Of a stretch of 43,071 bases of DNA, positions 1 through 7,892 are shown piece by piece. The DNA lies in the NCBI GenBank assembly GCA_029212415.1, contig JARGOF010000049.1, forward strand, positions 1-43,071, written 5' to 3'. Below the pieces are notes generated by a model. That model was not told where the DNA came from. It did no database searches and saw only the letters and a program-made list of their open reading frames with translations. The translations under genes and the position numbers were made by a program. The stretch comes from Rhizobiaceae bacterium. GTDB taxonomy: Bacteria; Pseudomonadota; Alphaproteobacteria; Rhizobiales; Rhizobiaceae. The stretch's first letter is position 1. Each line of letters begins with the position of its first letter.

Positions 1-31
1 GCATCAGCGCTTTGCCGCTAACGTTCGGCGC

Positions 32-85
32 ATGATCAAGATCGGACTTATTGTGGTGGGAACGCGCATGGGCAGGGTGGTGTAA
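32..85 (+). CDS. Putative ilv leader peptide (17 aa)
   Basis: A 17-codon frame reads MIKIGLIVVGTRMGRVV and then stops with TAA. Eight of the 17 residues are Ile, Leu or Val, with a run Leu-Ile-Val-Val at codons 6-9. It lies directly upstream of a strong terminator and of ilvI, the arrangement expected of a leader peptide whose translation senses branched-chain aminoacyl-tRNA supply. No good ribosome binding site is visible before the ATG. The frame stays open upstream to the window edge, so the start could lie further 5' or the transcript could be nearly leaderless. The leader role is inferred from composition and position. Confidence 0.65.
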   Translation: MIKIGLIVVGTRMGRVV

Positions 86-117
86 CCATCCGGCGTTAGC
101 CACCCATGCGCGACACG

Positions 118-141
118 AGGCTCCGACAGGAGCCTTTTTTT
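118..141 (+). terminator. Rho-independent terminator of the ilv leader
   Basis: Stem AGGCTCC (118-124), loop GACA, stem GGAGCCT (129-135), followed by an uninterrupted T run (135-141). It lies between the leader frame and ilvI, so it would end transcripts early unless it is overridden. Confidence 0.85.
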
Positions 142-220
142 ATGGCTTTTACGGGCTTGTTAGGTAATCGGCTTTCCATCCGGTACAGGAAATGGAAAAT
201 ACGCAAAACGGGATAGAGTT

Positions 221-1999
221 ATGACTGGCAGCAATACACAGATCACTGGCGCGGAGATGGTCATCCGGGCGCTGAAGGATAACGGCGTCAAGGATATATT
301 CGGTTATCCCGGTGGGGCAGTTCTGCCTATCTACGACGAACTTTATCAACAGGATGATATTGTGCACATTCTTGTGCGCCATGAACAGGGTGCCGGCCAT
401 GCCGCAGAAGGCTATGCCCGCTCGACAAACCGGGTTGGTGTTGCGCTGGTGACATCTGGTCCGGGAGCCACGAACATCGTGACGGCCCTGCAGGACGCGC
501 TGATGGATTCAATCCCGATGGTCTGCATCACCGGCCAGGTGCCGACCAGCCTGATCGGATCGGATGCATTTCAGGAATGTGACACTGTTGGCATTACCCG
601 GCCCTGCACAAAGCACAATTGGCTTGTGCGCGACGTTCAGGACTTGCCGCGGGTTCTGCATGAAGCCTTCCGCATCGCCCAGACCGGGCGCCCGGGGCCG
701 GTTGTTGTCGATATCCCCAAAGACGTTCAGTTCGCGCTGGGTGACTATGTTCCGCCTTCGCCGATCACCGAGCAGAAAAGTTATCAGCCAAAGGTCCATG
801 GTGATCTGGATGCAATCCGTGCTGCGGTTGAGATGATGAAGAATGCCCGCAAACCGATCATCTATTCGGGCGGCGGCGTTATCAACGCGGGACCGGAAGC
901 CAGCCATCTGTTGCGCGAGCTCGTTCAACTGACGGGCTTTCCAATCACATCAACCCTGATGGGGCTTGGCGCCTATCCGGCTTCGGGTGAAAACTGGCTT
1001 GGCATGCTGGGCATGCATGGAACCTATGAAGCCAACATGACCATGCATGATTGTGATCTCATGGTGTGTATCGGGGCACGATTTGACGATCGGATCACCG
1101 GTCGTCTTGATGGGTTTTCCCCCCATTCGAAAAAAATCCACATTGATATTGATCCTTCGTCGATCAACAAGATCGTGCATGTCGATGTGCCGATTGTCGG
1201 TGATGTGGGGCATGTTCTGGAAGATATGGTTCGGCTTTGGCGGGCGTCTTCGGCAAAAGTCGAAAGCAAGGCAATGGCGCAATGGTGGTCGCAGATCAAC
1301 GGATGGCGGTCACGCAATTCGCTTGCCTATACGCCCAACAAGGACGTCATCATGCCGCAATACGCCATTCAGCGTTTGTATGAACTGACCAAGGACCGCG
1401 ACACTTATATCACCACGGAGGTCGGCCAGCATCAGATGTGGGCGGCGCAATTCTATGGATTTGAAGCGCCAAATCGCTGGATGACATCCGGTGGACTGGG
1501 CACGATGGGCTATGGCCTGCCGGCGGCTCTGGGTGTCCAGATTGCCCACCCGGACAGCCTTGTCATTGACATCGCAGGCGACGCCTCGGTGCAAATGACC
1601 ATCCAGGAGATGTCGACGGCTGTTCAATATGGGGCGCCGATCAAGATCTTCATTCTCAACAATCAGCATATGGGCATGGTGCGCCAGTGGCAGCAATTGC
1701 TGCACGGCAACCGTCTGTCCCACTCCTATACGGAGGCGATGCCGGATTTCGTCAAGCTGGCGGAAGCCTATGGCTGTGTCGGCATCAGGACCAACAAGCC
1801 GGGTGATCTTGATGATGCCATCAAGGAAATGATCAATGTCGACAAGCCGGTGCTGTTTGATTGCCGTGTCGCCGATCTTGCCAATTGTTTCCCGATGATC
1901 CCGTCGGGCAAGGCGCATAACGAGATGCTGCTGCCGGATGAGGCAACAGACGAGGTTGTTGCCAACGCCATTGATTCAAAAGGCAAGGCTTTGGTGTGA
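221..1999 (+). CDS. ilvI: Acetolactate synthase, large (catalytic) subunit
   Basis: This is the thiamine diphosphate-dependent enzyme that condenses two pyruvates to 2-acetolactate, or pyruvate with 2-oxobutyrate, the first common step of Val/Leu/Ile synthesis in the cytoplasm. At 592 residues it has the usual length. The TPP-activating glutamate is in VRHEQGAGHAAEGYAR (Glu55), the central domain has the GARFDDRITG block, and the C-terminal TPP/Mg site is GDAS followed by NNQHMGMVRQWQ. The ATG start follows a weak GGGATAG ribosome site. The gene sits behind a leader/terminator and overlaps the next gene by 4 nt. It could equally be named ilvB. Its pairing with an ilvH-type subunit two genes downstream favours ilvI. 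Confidence 0.97.
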   Translation: MTGSNTQITGAEMVIRALKDNGVKDIFGYPGGAVLPIYDELYQQDDIVHILVRHEQGAGHAAEGYARSTNRVGVALVTSGPGATNIVTALQDALMDSIPMVCITGQVPTSLIGSDAFQECDTVGITRPCTKHNWLVRDVQDLPRVLHEAFRIAQTGRPGPVVVDIPKDVQFALGDYVPPSPITEQKSYQPKVHGDLDAIRAAVEMMKNARKPIIYSGGGVINAGPEASHLLRELVQLTGFPITSTLMGLGAYPASGENWLGMLGMHGTYEANMTMHDCDLMVCIGARFDDRITGRLDGFSPHSKKIHIDIDPSSINKIVHVDVPIVGDVGHVLEDMVRLWRASSAKVESKAMAQWWSQINGWRSRNSLAYTPNKDVIMPQYAIQRLYELTKDRDTYITTEVGQHQMWAAQFYGFEAPNRWMTSGGLGTMGYGLPAALGVQIAHPDSLVIDIAGDASVQMTIQEMSTAVQYGAPIKIFILNNQHMGMVRQWQQLLHGNRLSHSYTEAMPDFVKLAEAYGCVGIRTNKPGDLDDAIKEMINVDKPVLFDCRVADLANCFPMIPSGKAHNEMLLPDEATDEVVANAIDSKGKALV

Positions 2000-2973
2000 C
2001 AATCTTTGGTCCTGCCAGCAAAGGGACCGTTGATGGTACAATGGTCAAGAGCTTGAGCCAGACCGGTCGGCCGGGTTGGGTGGATTATGGTCTGCTGTCA
2101 TTGCTCGCCATCATCTGGGGAGGCAGTTTCATGCTGTCCCGGGTGGCGGTGGTCGAGGTGGCGCCGATAACGCTGACGGCCATGCGGCAGGGCATAGGGG
2201 CAATTATCCTTGTCGCGGTTGCTCTGGCCGCCAGGCAGCAGTTGAAGGCCAACTGGTCGGACCATGTGATGATTTTCATATCGGCATTTTTCGGAACGGC
2301 GCTGCCTTTCGCCTTGATCACCTGGGGTGTTGAAGAAATCAGCGCGGGTTTCGCGTCAATTCTGATGGGTCTGATGCCGCTGGTGACCATCGTGCTTGCC
2401 CATATGGTAACGCAGGACGAAAAAATGAACCTGGCGAAAGTGCTTGGAGTATCATTCGGTCTGGCGGGGCTTTTTGTTCTTTTCTGGTCGGATATCGTCA
2501 ATGGTAGGGACGGCGAATTCTGGCACCAGATTGCCATCATGGCTGCCGCAGTCTCCTATGCGGTCAATGCTTTGGTTACCCGGCGTTTGCTGCATCTCAA
2601 GCCCAGACCGATGTTTGCCGTGAACATTGCCTGGTCTTTCCTGATCGTTGCTGTGGCTGCATTCATCCTGGAGCCAATTGTGCCGATCAACCCGTCCGGG
2701 AAGGTCTGGATGGCGATTGTCCTGCTGGGCATATTTCCGACCGCCATTGCCTCCCTGATGATGTTTCGCATCATTGCCCGCCAGGGGGCGAGCTTTTTTG
2801 GGCAGATCAATCTGCTCGTGCCCGTTGCCGGTGTCCTTTGGGGCGCGGTTTTTCTCGGTGAACGCCTTTCATTGAATGCATTCATCGCTCTTGCCATCAT
2901 CCTGTCGGGCGTTGCTGTTGCACGCATGCGACTCAAACCCATTTTTCAGCCAAGCGGGGAAAGCACCTCATGA
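1996..2973 (+). CDS. EamA/DMT-family transporter
   Basis: The 325-residue protein has about ten hydrophobic segments arranged as two EamA repeats (first repeat starting LLSLLAIIWGGSFMLSR, second starting IMAAAVSYAVNALVTRRLL), typical of drug/metabolite transporters that export metabolites across the inner membrane. The GTG start overlaps the ilvI stop as GTGA and has CAAGG seven nt upstream. ATG at 2041 is the alternative. The stop overlaps the ilvH start as ATGA. A transporter translated between the two acetolactate synthase subunits suggests a job linked to branched-chain amino acids or their keto acids. Relatives such as RhtA export amino acids, but the substrate here is inference. Confidence 0.85.
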   Translation: MTIFGPASKGTVDGTMVKSLSQTGRPGWVDYGLLSLLAIIWGGSFMLSRVAVVEVAPITLTAMRQGIGAIILVAVALAARQQLKANWSDHVMIFISAFFGTALPFALITWGVEEISAGFASILMGLMPLVTIVLAHMVTQDEKMNLAKVLGVSFGLAGLFVLFWSDIVNGRDGEFWHQIAIMAAAVSYAVNALVTRRLLHLKPRPMFAVNIAWSFLIVAVAAFILEPIVPINPSGKVWMAIVLLGIFPTAIASLMMFRIIARQGASFFGQINLLVPVAGVLWGAVFLGERLSLNAFIALAIILSGVAVARMRLKPIFQPSGESTS

Positions 2974-3542
2974 ACGCACAACATCAGCCAACGGGTTCGG
3001 CCTATTTTCTGACCAAGGAAACGCAGCAGAGCGAAACCAGAACGCTATCGGTCCTGGTCAGCAATGAACCGGGTGTTCTTGCCCGGGTGATCGGCCTTTT
3101 TTCAGGCCGTGGCTACAATATCGACAGTCTGACGGTTTCGGAAACCGAGCACGAGGCGCATCTTTCGCGCATCACCATCGTGACCACCGGCACCGCCCAC
3201 GTGCTGGAGCAGATTAAGCATCAACTGGAACGAATCATTCCGGTTCATCGTGTGGTGGATCTGTCCGTCCGTGCCCGCGAAGCGGGGAATGGCAAACCGT
3301 TGGAACGGGAACTGGCCTTGATCAAGGTAAAGGGTGTTGGCGACAATCGTGTGGAAGCGCTGCGTCTTGCCGATGCATTTCGCGCCCGGGTCATCGATGC
3401 CAATACCGAACACTTCATTTTCGAGATTACCGGTCGGGTATCAAAAATCGAGCAGTTCATTGCCATCATGGGTCCCCTGGGTCTGGTGGAGGTCTGCCGC
3501 ACAGGCGTTGCAGCTCTCAATCGCGGCTCTGAAGGCATGTAG
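2970..3542 (+). CDS. ilvH: Acetolactate synthase, small (regulatory) subunit
   Basis: This 190-residue regulatory subunit binds valine through an N-terminal ACT domain and activates IlvI. The ACT domain (about residues 20-95) shows TLSVLVSNEPGVLARVIGLF and GYNIDSLTVSETE, and the C-terminal domain has LALIKVKG and the IEQFIAIMGPLGLVEVCRTG block. The length is right for an IlvH of the long type. The ATG overlaps the transporter stop (ATGA), with GGGGA nine nt upstream, so it is probably translationally coupled. There is no terminator between it and the nitrile hydratase genes 51 nt downstream. Confidence 0.96.
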   Translation: MNAQHQPTGSAYFLTKETQQSETRTLSVLVSNEPGVLARVIGLFSGRGYNIDSLTVSETEHEAHLSRITIVTTGTAHVLEQIKHQLERIIPVHRVVDLSVRAREAGNGKPLERELALIKVKGVGDNRVEALRLADAFRARVIDANTEHFIFEITGRVSKIEQFIAIMGPLGLVEVCRTGVAALNRGSEGM

Positions 3543-3593
3543 TGTCTGTGCGAATTCTGTTTACTTGCACGTAAGACGCGGTAAGATTTTGCC

Positions 3594-4205
3594 ATGACGC
3601 ATCGCGATGACCATGATCATGACAACCATCTGGACCCGATGGACGCACGGGTCCGGGCGCTGGAGACGACTCTCTGCGAAAAGGGGCTGATTGATCCGGC
3701 TGCCATCGACGTGATCGTTGATACCTATCAAAACAGGATCGGCCCGCAAAATGGTGCCCGCGTTGTCGCAAAGGCCTGGCATGATCCGGCCTTTGCAGAC
3801 TGGTTGAAACGGGACGCAACGGCTGCCATCGCCTCGCTGGGGTTTACCGGGCGTCAGGGCGAACATATGAAGGCTGTTTTCAATCGGCCGCAGACACACA
3901 ATCTGGTGGTGTGCACCCTGTGCTCCTGTTATCCGTGGAGCGTGCTGGGACTGCCCCCCGTCTGGTACAAATCACCACCCTATCGCTCCAGGGCAGTCAT
4001 TGATCCGCGTGGTGTGCTGAGCGAATTTGGCGTTAGCCTGAATGAAGATGTGCGCATACGCGTATGGGATTCGACGGCTGAACTGCGCTACCTTGTGGTG
4101 CCGATGCGTCCGGCCGGGACCGAGGACTATAGCGAGGAGGCCCTGGCAGCTCTGGTGACGCGGGATTCCATGATCGGCACCGGTCTTGTGGACATCGGCA
4201 CATGA
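3594..4205 (+). CDS. nthA: Nitrile hydratase alpha subunit, cobalt type
   Basis: This is the metal-carrying subunit of nitrile hydratase, which hydrates nitriles to amides in the cytoplasm. At 203 residues it is of normal length. The metal-claw motif VCTLCSC is at residues 106-112. Threonine in C-T-L-C-S-C is the signature of Co(III) enzymes, whereas Fe enzymes carry serine. Its cysteines are normally oxidised to sulfinic and sulfenic acids. The block [21 protein letters not shown] follows, matching the family, with Ser in place of the commoner Pro after YPW. The N-terminus is rich in His and Asp (residues 3-12), as in several cobalt enzymes. The gene overlaps nthB by 4 nt (ATGA). Confidence 0.95.
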   Translation: MTHRDDHDHDNHLDPMDARVRALETTLCEKGLIDPAAIDVIVDTYQNRIGPQNGARVVAKAWHDPAFADWLKRDATAAIASLGFTGRQGEHMKAVFNRPQTHNLVVCTLCSCYPWSVLGLPPVWYKSPPYRSRAVIDPRGVLSEFGVSLNEDVRIRVWDSTAELRYLVVPMRPAGTEDYSEEALAALVTRDSMIGTGLVDIGT

Positions 4206-4861
4206 ATGGCCCGCATGATCTGGGTGGGCACATGGGCTTCGGTCCGGTTGCGCCACAGGCAAATGAACCGCTTTTCCATGCGCATTGGGAAGAACGGGCA
4301 TTGGGGGTGACCCTGTGCAGCGGTGCGCTGGGACTGTGGACCATCGATGAAAGTCGCCATGCGCGTGAAAGCCTGCATCCGGCAGATTACTATTCTTCAA
4401 GTTATTACGAAATCTGGATCAAGGCACTGGAAGCCCTTTTGGCGCGCCATGGCTGTGTATCCCCAGCGGAACTGATTGCGGGGCAAGCGAAGAGCGCAGG
4501 TTCTGGCGACAGGCCGATCCTGAAACCGCAGAATGTTGCTGCGGTCCTTGCCAAAGGGGCGCCCTGTGACAGGCCCGACCAGGGGCCGGCACGTTATGGC
4601 GTGGGTCAGCGGGTCCGCATTCGCAATGTGCATCCGGCGGGACACACGCGGATCCCCGGCTATGCAAAGGGCCATGTCGGCGTCATTGAAGAGATTGCCG
4701 GTACCTTTGTCTTTCCCGACGACAATGCCCATGGCAAAGGTGAAAACCCGCAGTGGCTCTATCGGGTTGTTCTGGAGGGCAGGGCGCTTTGGGGGGACGA
4801 GGCCGATCCCCTGCTGACGGTCTCCATTGACGCATGGGAGGGATACCTTGAGCCCGCCTGA
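4202..4861 (+). CDS. nthB: Nitrile hydratase beta subunit
   Basis: This is the partner subunit of the alpha2beta2 nitrile hydratase. At 219 residues it is of normal length. It starts with the family hallmark [16 protein letters not shown], has the helical [13 protein letters not shown] segment near residue 72, and ends in the SH3-like barrel with [26 protein letters not shown] and [13 protein letters not shown]. The ATG overlaps the nthA stop. The 3' end overlaps the start of the activator gene by 14 nt. No amidase gene is seen nearby, so the amide product must be used or hydrolysed by something encoded elsewhere. Confidence 0.95.
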   Translation: MNGPHDLGGHMGFGPVAPQANEPLFHAHWEERALGVTLCSGALGLWTIDESRHARESLHPADYYSSSYYEIWIKALEALLARHGCVSPAELIAGQAKSAGSGDRPILKPQNVAAVLAKGAPCDRPDQGPARYGVGQRVRIRNVHPAGHTRIPGYAKGHVGVIEEIAGTFVFPDDNAHGKGENPQWLYRVVLEGRALWGDEADPLLTVSIDAWEGYLEPA

Positions 4862-5213
4862 AAAACCTTTGTCCGACCAGAGCCTGCCGTTGGAAATTGC
4901 AGAGCCGAACGTTTTTGCCCAACCCTGGCAGGCGCAGGCCTTTGCGCTGGTGATCAGCTTGCATGAAAAGGATGTCTTCAGTTGGAACGAGTGGGCCGAT
5001 GCCCTGTCTGGCGAGCTGAAATCATCCGGTGCTTCCAGGGATGGCAGTGATTATTACGATTGCTGGCTGCGTGCGCTGGAACGCCTGCTGATTGGAAAAA
5101 ATATAGCTTCGGGCCACAACCTTGATGCACTCGCCGCTTCCTGGTCAAGGGCGGCCCATGCAACACCACACGGTCAGCCGATCTGTCTTGAAAATGATCC
5201 GGAACCTGTCTGA
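4848..5213 (+). CDS. nthG: Nitrile hydratase activator/accessory protein (P14K type)
   Basis: This 121-residue protein resembles the beta-subunit N-terminal region (FAQPWQAQAFALVISLHEKDVFSWNEWADALS and DGSDYYDCWLRALERLL). That is the hallmark of the P14K/NhlE activators, which deliver cobalt by swapping alpha subunits. I chose the TTG at 4848 because GGAGGG lies about six nt before it. A TTG at 4827 is also in frame but has no such site. It follows nthA and nthB in the order alpha-beta-activator, as in known cobalt-type clusters, and overlaps nthB. No cobalt permease gene (NhlF type) is present in the window. Confidence 0.88.
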   Translation: MSPPEKPLSDQSLPLEIAEPNVFAQPWQAQAFALVISLHEKDVFSWNEWADALSGELKSSGASRDGSDYYDCWLRALERLLIGKNIASGHNLDALAASWSRAAHATPHGQPICLENDPEPV

Positions 5214-5282
5214 CAGCACAGCATTGTGCAACCCGCCTTCCATTTGCAACGCTGCCCCGGGCAGCTCGAAACAAGAGACATC

Positions 5283-6089
5283 ATGACATTTACATTCGAC
5301 GAAACTCTCGGGCTGACAAGCCGTGGCGACAATTGCTTTGTCGGTCACACGGATCAGCGCTACTGGAACATGATTGGTCCCTTTGGCGGGTGGATTGCCG
5401 CACTGATGCTCAAAAGCGTCATGCAGGACATTGAGGAAGGCGGTTTTGAGCCGGTTGCCCTGACGGTCGATTTCATGAAAGCGCCCGGCGAGGGCGCGCT
5501 GGTCATTCGACGCACCTGTGACCGCCAGGGAAGGACCGCAGCCTTCTGGCGCATTGATATGGAAACGCCGGATGGCAAGCTGTGCGCCCGTGCCATGCTG
5601 ACGCTTGCACCCTATCGGGAAACCCTGGAGTTTTCAGCACGCCGGGACGCGGATGTATCGGATCCCACATCTTTCGAGCTTTCCAATTCCCGCATGTTGC
5701 CGATCAAATGGGCGCATCTTTATGAAACACGGGTCGTTTCAGGGCATCTGGGGGCAACGAACCCGGAGGCGCGTTCGCAGGCCTGGATCCGTGATGCGGA
5801 GCGCAGACCTTTGGATCATCTGTCCCTGACCGCCATATGCGACAGTCCGTTTCCACGATTGTTTCTGGCCACAGGCACCCCGTCCAATATCTCGACAATA
5901 ACCATGACGACCTATTTTCACGCATCAATGGCCGAACTGCGTCAGATCGGTGATGCCTATATTCTGGCGGAATCGCGCTGTGAACGCTCGGTTGGCGGTT
6001 TTTATGATCAACACTCCAACTTCCATGCGGCCGATGGGCGGCTGCTGGCAGCCTCGCAGCAGATGGTCTGGTATGACCGCAAGGTGTGA
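5283..6089 (+). CDS. Acyl-CoA thioesterase-like protein (double hotdog)
   Basis: This 268-residue protein resembles the TesB-like double-hotdog thioesterase family, which hydrolyses acyl-CoA thioesters. Visible family traits are an early FGGWIAALML segment (glycine-rich hotdog helix), LTVDFMKAPGEGALVI, and a second hotdog ending in QMVWYDRKV. ATG 5283 is preferred to an in-frame start at 5226 because homology begins at about TFDETLGLTSRGDNCFVG and AAGAGA lies just upstream. It follows the nitrile hydratase cluster by 69 nt on the same strand. The substrate cannot be read from the sequence, and catalytic residues are variable in this family. Confidence 0.75.
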   Translation: MTFTFDETLGLTSRGDNCFVGHTDQRYWNMIGPFGGWIAALMLKSVMQDIEEGGFEPVALTVDFMKAPGEGALVIRRTCDRQGRTAAFWRIDMETPDGKLCARAMLTLAPYRETLEFSARRDADVSDPTSFELSNSRMLPIKWAHLYETRVVSGHLGATNPEARSQAWIRDAERRPLDHLSLTAICDSPFPRLFLATGTPSNISTITMTTYFHASMAELRQIGDAYILAESRCERSVGGFYDQHSNFHAADGRLLAASQQMVWYDRKV

Positions 6090-6160
6090 AATGATAATAT
6101 TTGGTTGCAACAGGGCGATTCAGACTTGCTCCCGGCACCCGAATCCTGCCAGTTCAAACC

Positions 6161-7288
6161 ATGGAATTTTCCAGTCAACAGGATGAAGCCCTCAAGGCTG
6201 TTTCAAAATGGCTGAAAGGCGGGCAAAGCCCGCTTTTCCGGCTGTTTGGCTATGCCGGTACGGGAAAGACGACGCTGGCGCGGCATTTTGCCGAAGAGGT
6301 GGACGGCGACGTGCAGTTTGCCGCCTTCACCGGCAAGGCCGCTCAGGTGCTGCGCTCCAAGGGGGCGAGCAATGCCAAAACCATCCATTCGCTGATCTAC
6401 CGCCCGAGAGGCGAAGAAGCCGTTGAAGACGAGGAAACCGGGAAGACATCAATTGCTCCGATGTTCTCCATCAACCGGCAAAGCCCCATTTCCAAGGCTG
6501 CTCTGGTCATTGTTGATGAATGTTCAATGGTTGACGAGGAGCTCGGGCGGGACCTGATGAGTTTCGGCACACCCATTCTGGTGCTGGGCGATCCGGGCCA
6601 GTTGCCGCCGGTCAGCGGCGGCGGTTTTTTTACCGACCATGAACCCGATTGCCTGTTGACCGATATCCATCGCCAGGCCCGGGACAATCCGATCATCGAA
6701 CTGGCCATGAAGGTCCGCGAGGGCATTGAATTCGGCTATGGCGACTGGGGACTGGCAAAGGTCATCGGCAAGGACGAGGTCGACAGCGATCTGGTGCTGG
6801 AGGCCGATCAGGTCCTGTTAGGGGTCAACCGGACCCGTCGGCGCTACAATCAGCGCCTGCGGCAATTGAAGGGCTTTGAGGCCATGCATCCTCAGGCGGG
6901 CGACAAGCTCGTATGCCTGCGCAATGATCCGGCCAAGGGCCTGTTGAACGGCTCCCTGTGGCAGGTGATGACATCGTCACGCGAAACGGTCAAACCCGGC
7001 ATCAATCTGCTGATCAAACCGGAAGATGACGACATGGGGCGCGGCAGTGCAAAAATCAAATTGCTGAAAGTCGCCTTTGAAGATCCCAATACGGAAATCC
7101 CCTGGCAGACGAAAAAACGCTATGATGATTTCGATTATGGATACGCGCTGACGGTGCACAAGGCGCAGGGATCACAATGGGACAATGTTGTGCTTTTTGA
7201 CGAGAGCTATGCTTTCCGCGAAACGCGTGCGCGCTGGCTCTACACGGCGATTACACGTGCTGCTGAACGCTTGACCATCGTGCGTTAG
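6161..7288 (+). CDS. RecD-like ATP-dependent DNA helicase (SF1)
   Basis: This 375-residue superfamily 1 helicase is shorter than RecD. The Walker A motif GYAGTGKTTLARHF is near residue 28, Walker B is LVIVDECSMVDEE, and the GDPGQLPPV motif III and IHRQ motif IV follow. The C-terminal UvrD_C_2 block includes GYALTVHKAQGSQWDNVVLFDE and the final YTAITRA. All helicase motifs look intact. I chose ATG 6161 because family members begin with a Q-motif like FSSQQDEALKAV. Upstream TTG 6101 is possible and neither has a clear ribosome site. Its role in the cell (repair or recombination) is inferred from family only. Confidence 0.88.
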   Translation: MEFSSQQDEALKAVSKWLKGGQSPLFRLFGYAGTGKTTLARHFAEEVDGDVQFAAFTGKAAQVLRSKGASNAKTIHSLIYRPRGEEAVEDEETGKTSIAPMFSINRQSPISKAALVIVDECSMVDEELGRDLMSFGTPILVLGDPGQLPPVSGGGFFTDHEPDCLLTDIHRQARDNPIIELAMKVREGIEFGYGDWGLAKVIGKDEVDSDLVLEADQVLLGVNRTRRRYNQRLRQLKGFEAMHPQAGDKLVCLRNDPAKGLLNGSLWQVMTSSRETVKPGINLLIKPEDDDMGRGSAKIKLLKVAFEDPNTEIPWQTKKRYDDFDYGYALTVHKAQGSQWDNVVLFDESYAFRETRARWLYTAITRAAERLTIVR

Positions 7289-7336
7289 AGCGCTTCACGC
7301 GCAAGAGGCCGCTTGGACTAGAGGCTGGAAAGCCTA

Positions 7337-7750
7337 TCAACGGGTCGCCGAAGTCTCGGCCAGATTGTCATAAATCCAGTTCCAGGCGTCTGCCTCCTCA
7401 TCCAGTTCGAAATGGCGGATATCCACGCGAAACAATGGATTGAAGAACTTTATGGCCGTTGCGAACCAGGCCGGGCCGCCAACCAGCGCATAGCGACGCA
7501 AGTGTTTTAGTGCGTGCAGTTTCCCAAGATAGGTGGTTTGCGAGAACAGGGCGTTCCACTCAAAACCGTCATATCTGCCCATGCGGACCAGAAGATCGAT
7601 CCGGTCGAATTTCCTGTAACCTTCATCAAGGGTTTTGTAAATTTCGTCGATCTCCGACATGGAAATATGACCGTCAATCTCGAAGGCAAAGACGTCGTCG
7701 CGCTTGGTTTCAATCCTTGAAAAGGCCGGATGTCTCAGCTTGCCTGTCAT
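7337..7750 (-). CDS. SpoIIAA-like (STAS-fold) protein
   Basis: This is a small cytoplasmic protein of 137 residues starting at MTGKLRHPAFSRIET. It resembles the SpoIIAA-like family (alternating beta strands and helices: VFAFEIDGHISMSEIDEIYKTL, FDRIDLLVRMG, HLRRYALVGGPAWF). Longer in-frame starts exist, but GGAGAT lies seven nt before the chosen ATG and the upstream part looks non-coding. It is transcribed divergently from pdxJ with 142 nt between. The function is unknown. The fold is shared with anti-anti-sigma factors, but the phosphorylatable serine cannot be assigned. Confidence 0.75.
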   Translation of the reverse strand: MTGKLRHPAFSRIETKRDDVFAFEIDGHISMSEIDEIYKTLDEGYRKFDRIDLLVRMGRYDGFEWNALFSQTTYLGKLHALKHLRRYALVGGPAWFATAIKFFNPLFRVDIRHFELDEEADAWNWIYDNLAETSATR

Positions 7751-7892
7751 GTGGGATCTCCAAAGTTTCTTGATCTCCATGCCATATGTAGGTACGCCTT
7801 TTTGCTGTTGCAATAATTCAGGCTGGCCGGAAATGTGCTGATGTCCGGTTGGCGCCAGGTGCAACCCGTTCATTGATTGGAAAGCTGCTGCC

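Larger units (their letters stand above)
32..141 (+). promoter_or_regulatory. Transcription attenuator of the ilvI operon
   Basis: The leader peptide frame (32-85) is followed by a 10-bp perfect stem pairing 63-72 (CGCGCATGGG) with 103-112 (CCCATGCGCG). Its left arm lies inside the leader frame. Next comes a terminator hairpin at 118-135 with a run of seven T. Two other pairings compete: 17-23 (GCTAACG) with 94-100 (CGTTAGC), and 75-80 with 100-105. A ribosome stalled on the Ile/Leu/Val codons would cover the left arm of the 63-72 stem. This fits attenuation by branched-chain amino acid supply, a regulation known for proteobacterial ilv operons. I could not define a single clean antiterminator that sequesters 118-124, so the switching details are open. 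Confidence 0.6.

Noticed and set aside
142-216. A 24-codon frame between the ilv terminator and ilvI
   Set aside because: It starts at the T-tract end, has no ribosome site and its composition (Arg/Lys-rich) does not suggest a leader. It ends by chance just before ilvI.
509-928. Antisense open frame within ilvI
   Set aside because: The plus-strand frame is unmistakable acetolactate synthase. The antisense frame is a shadow of high-GC codon use.
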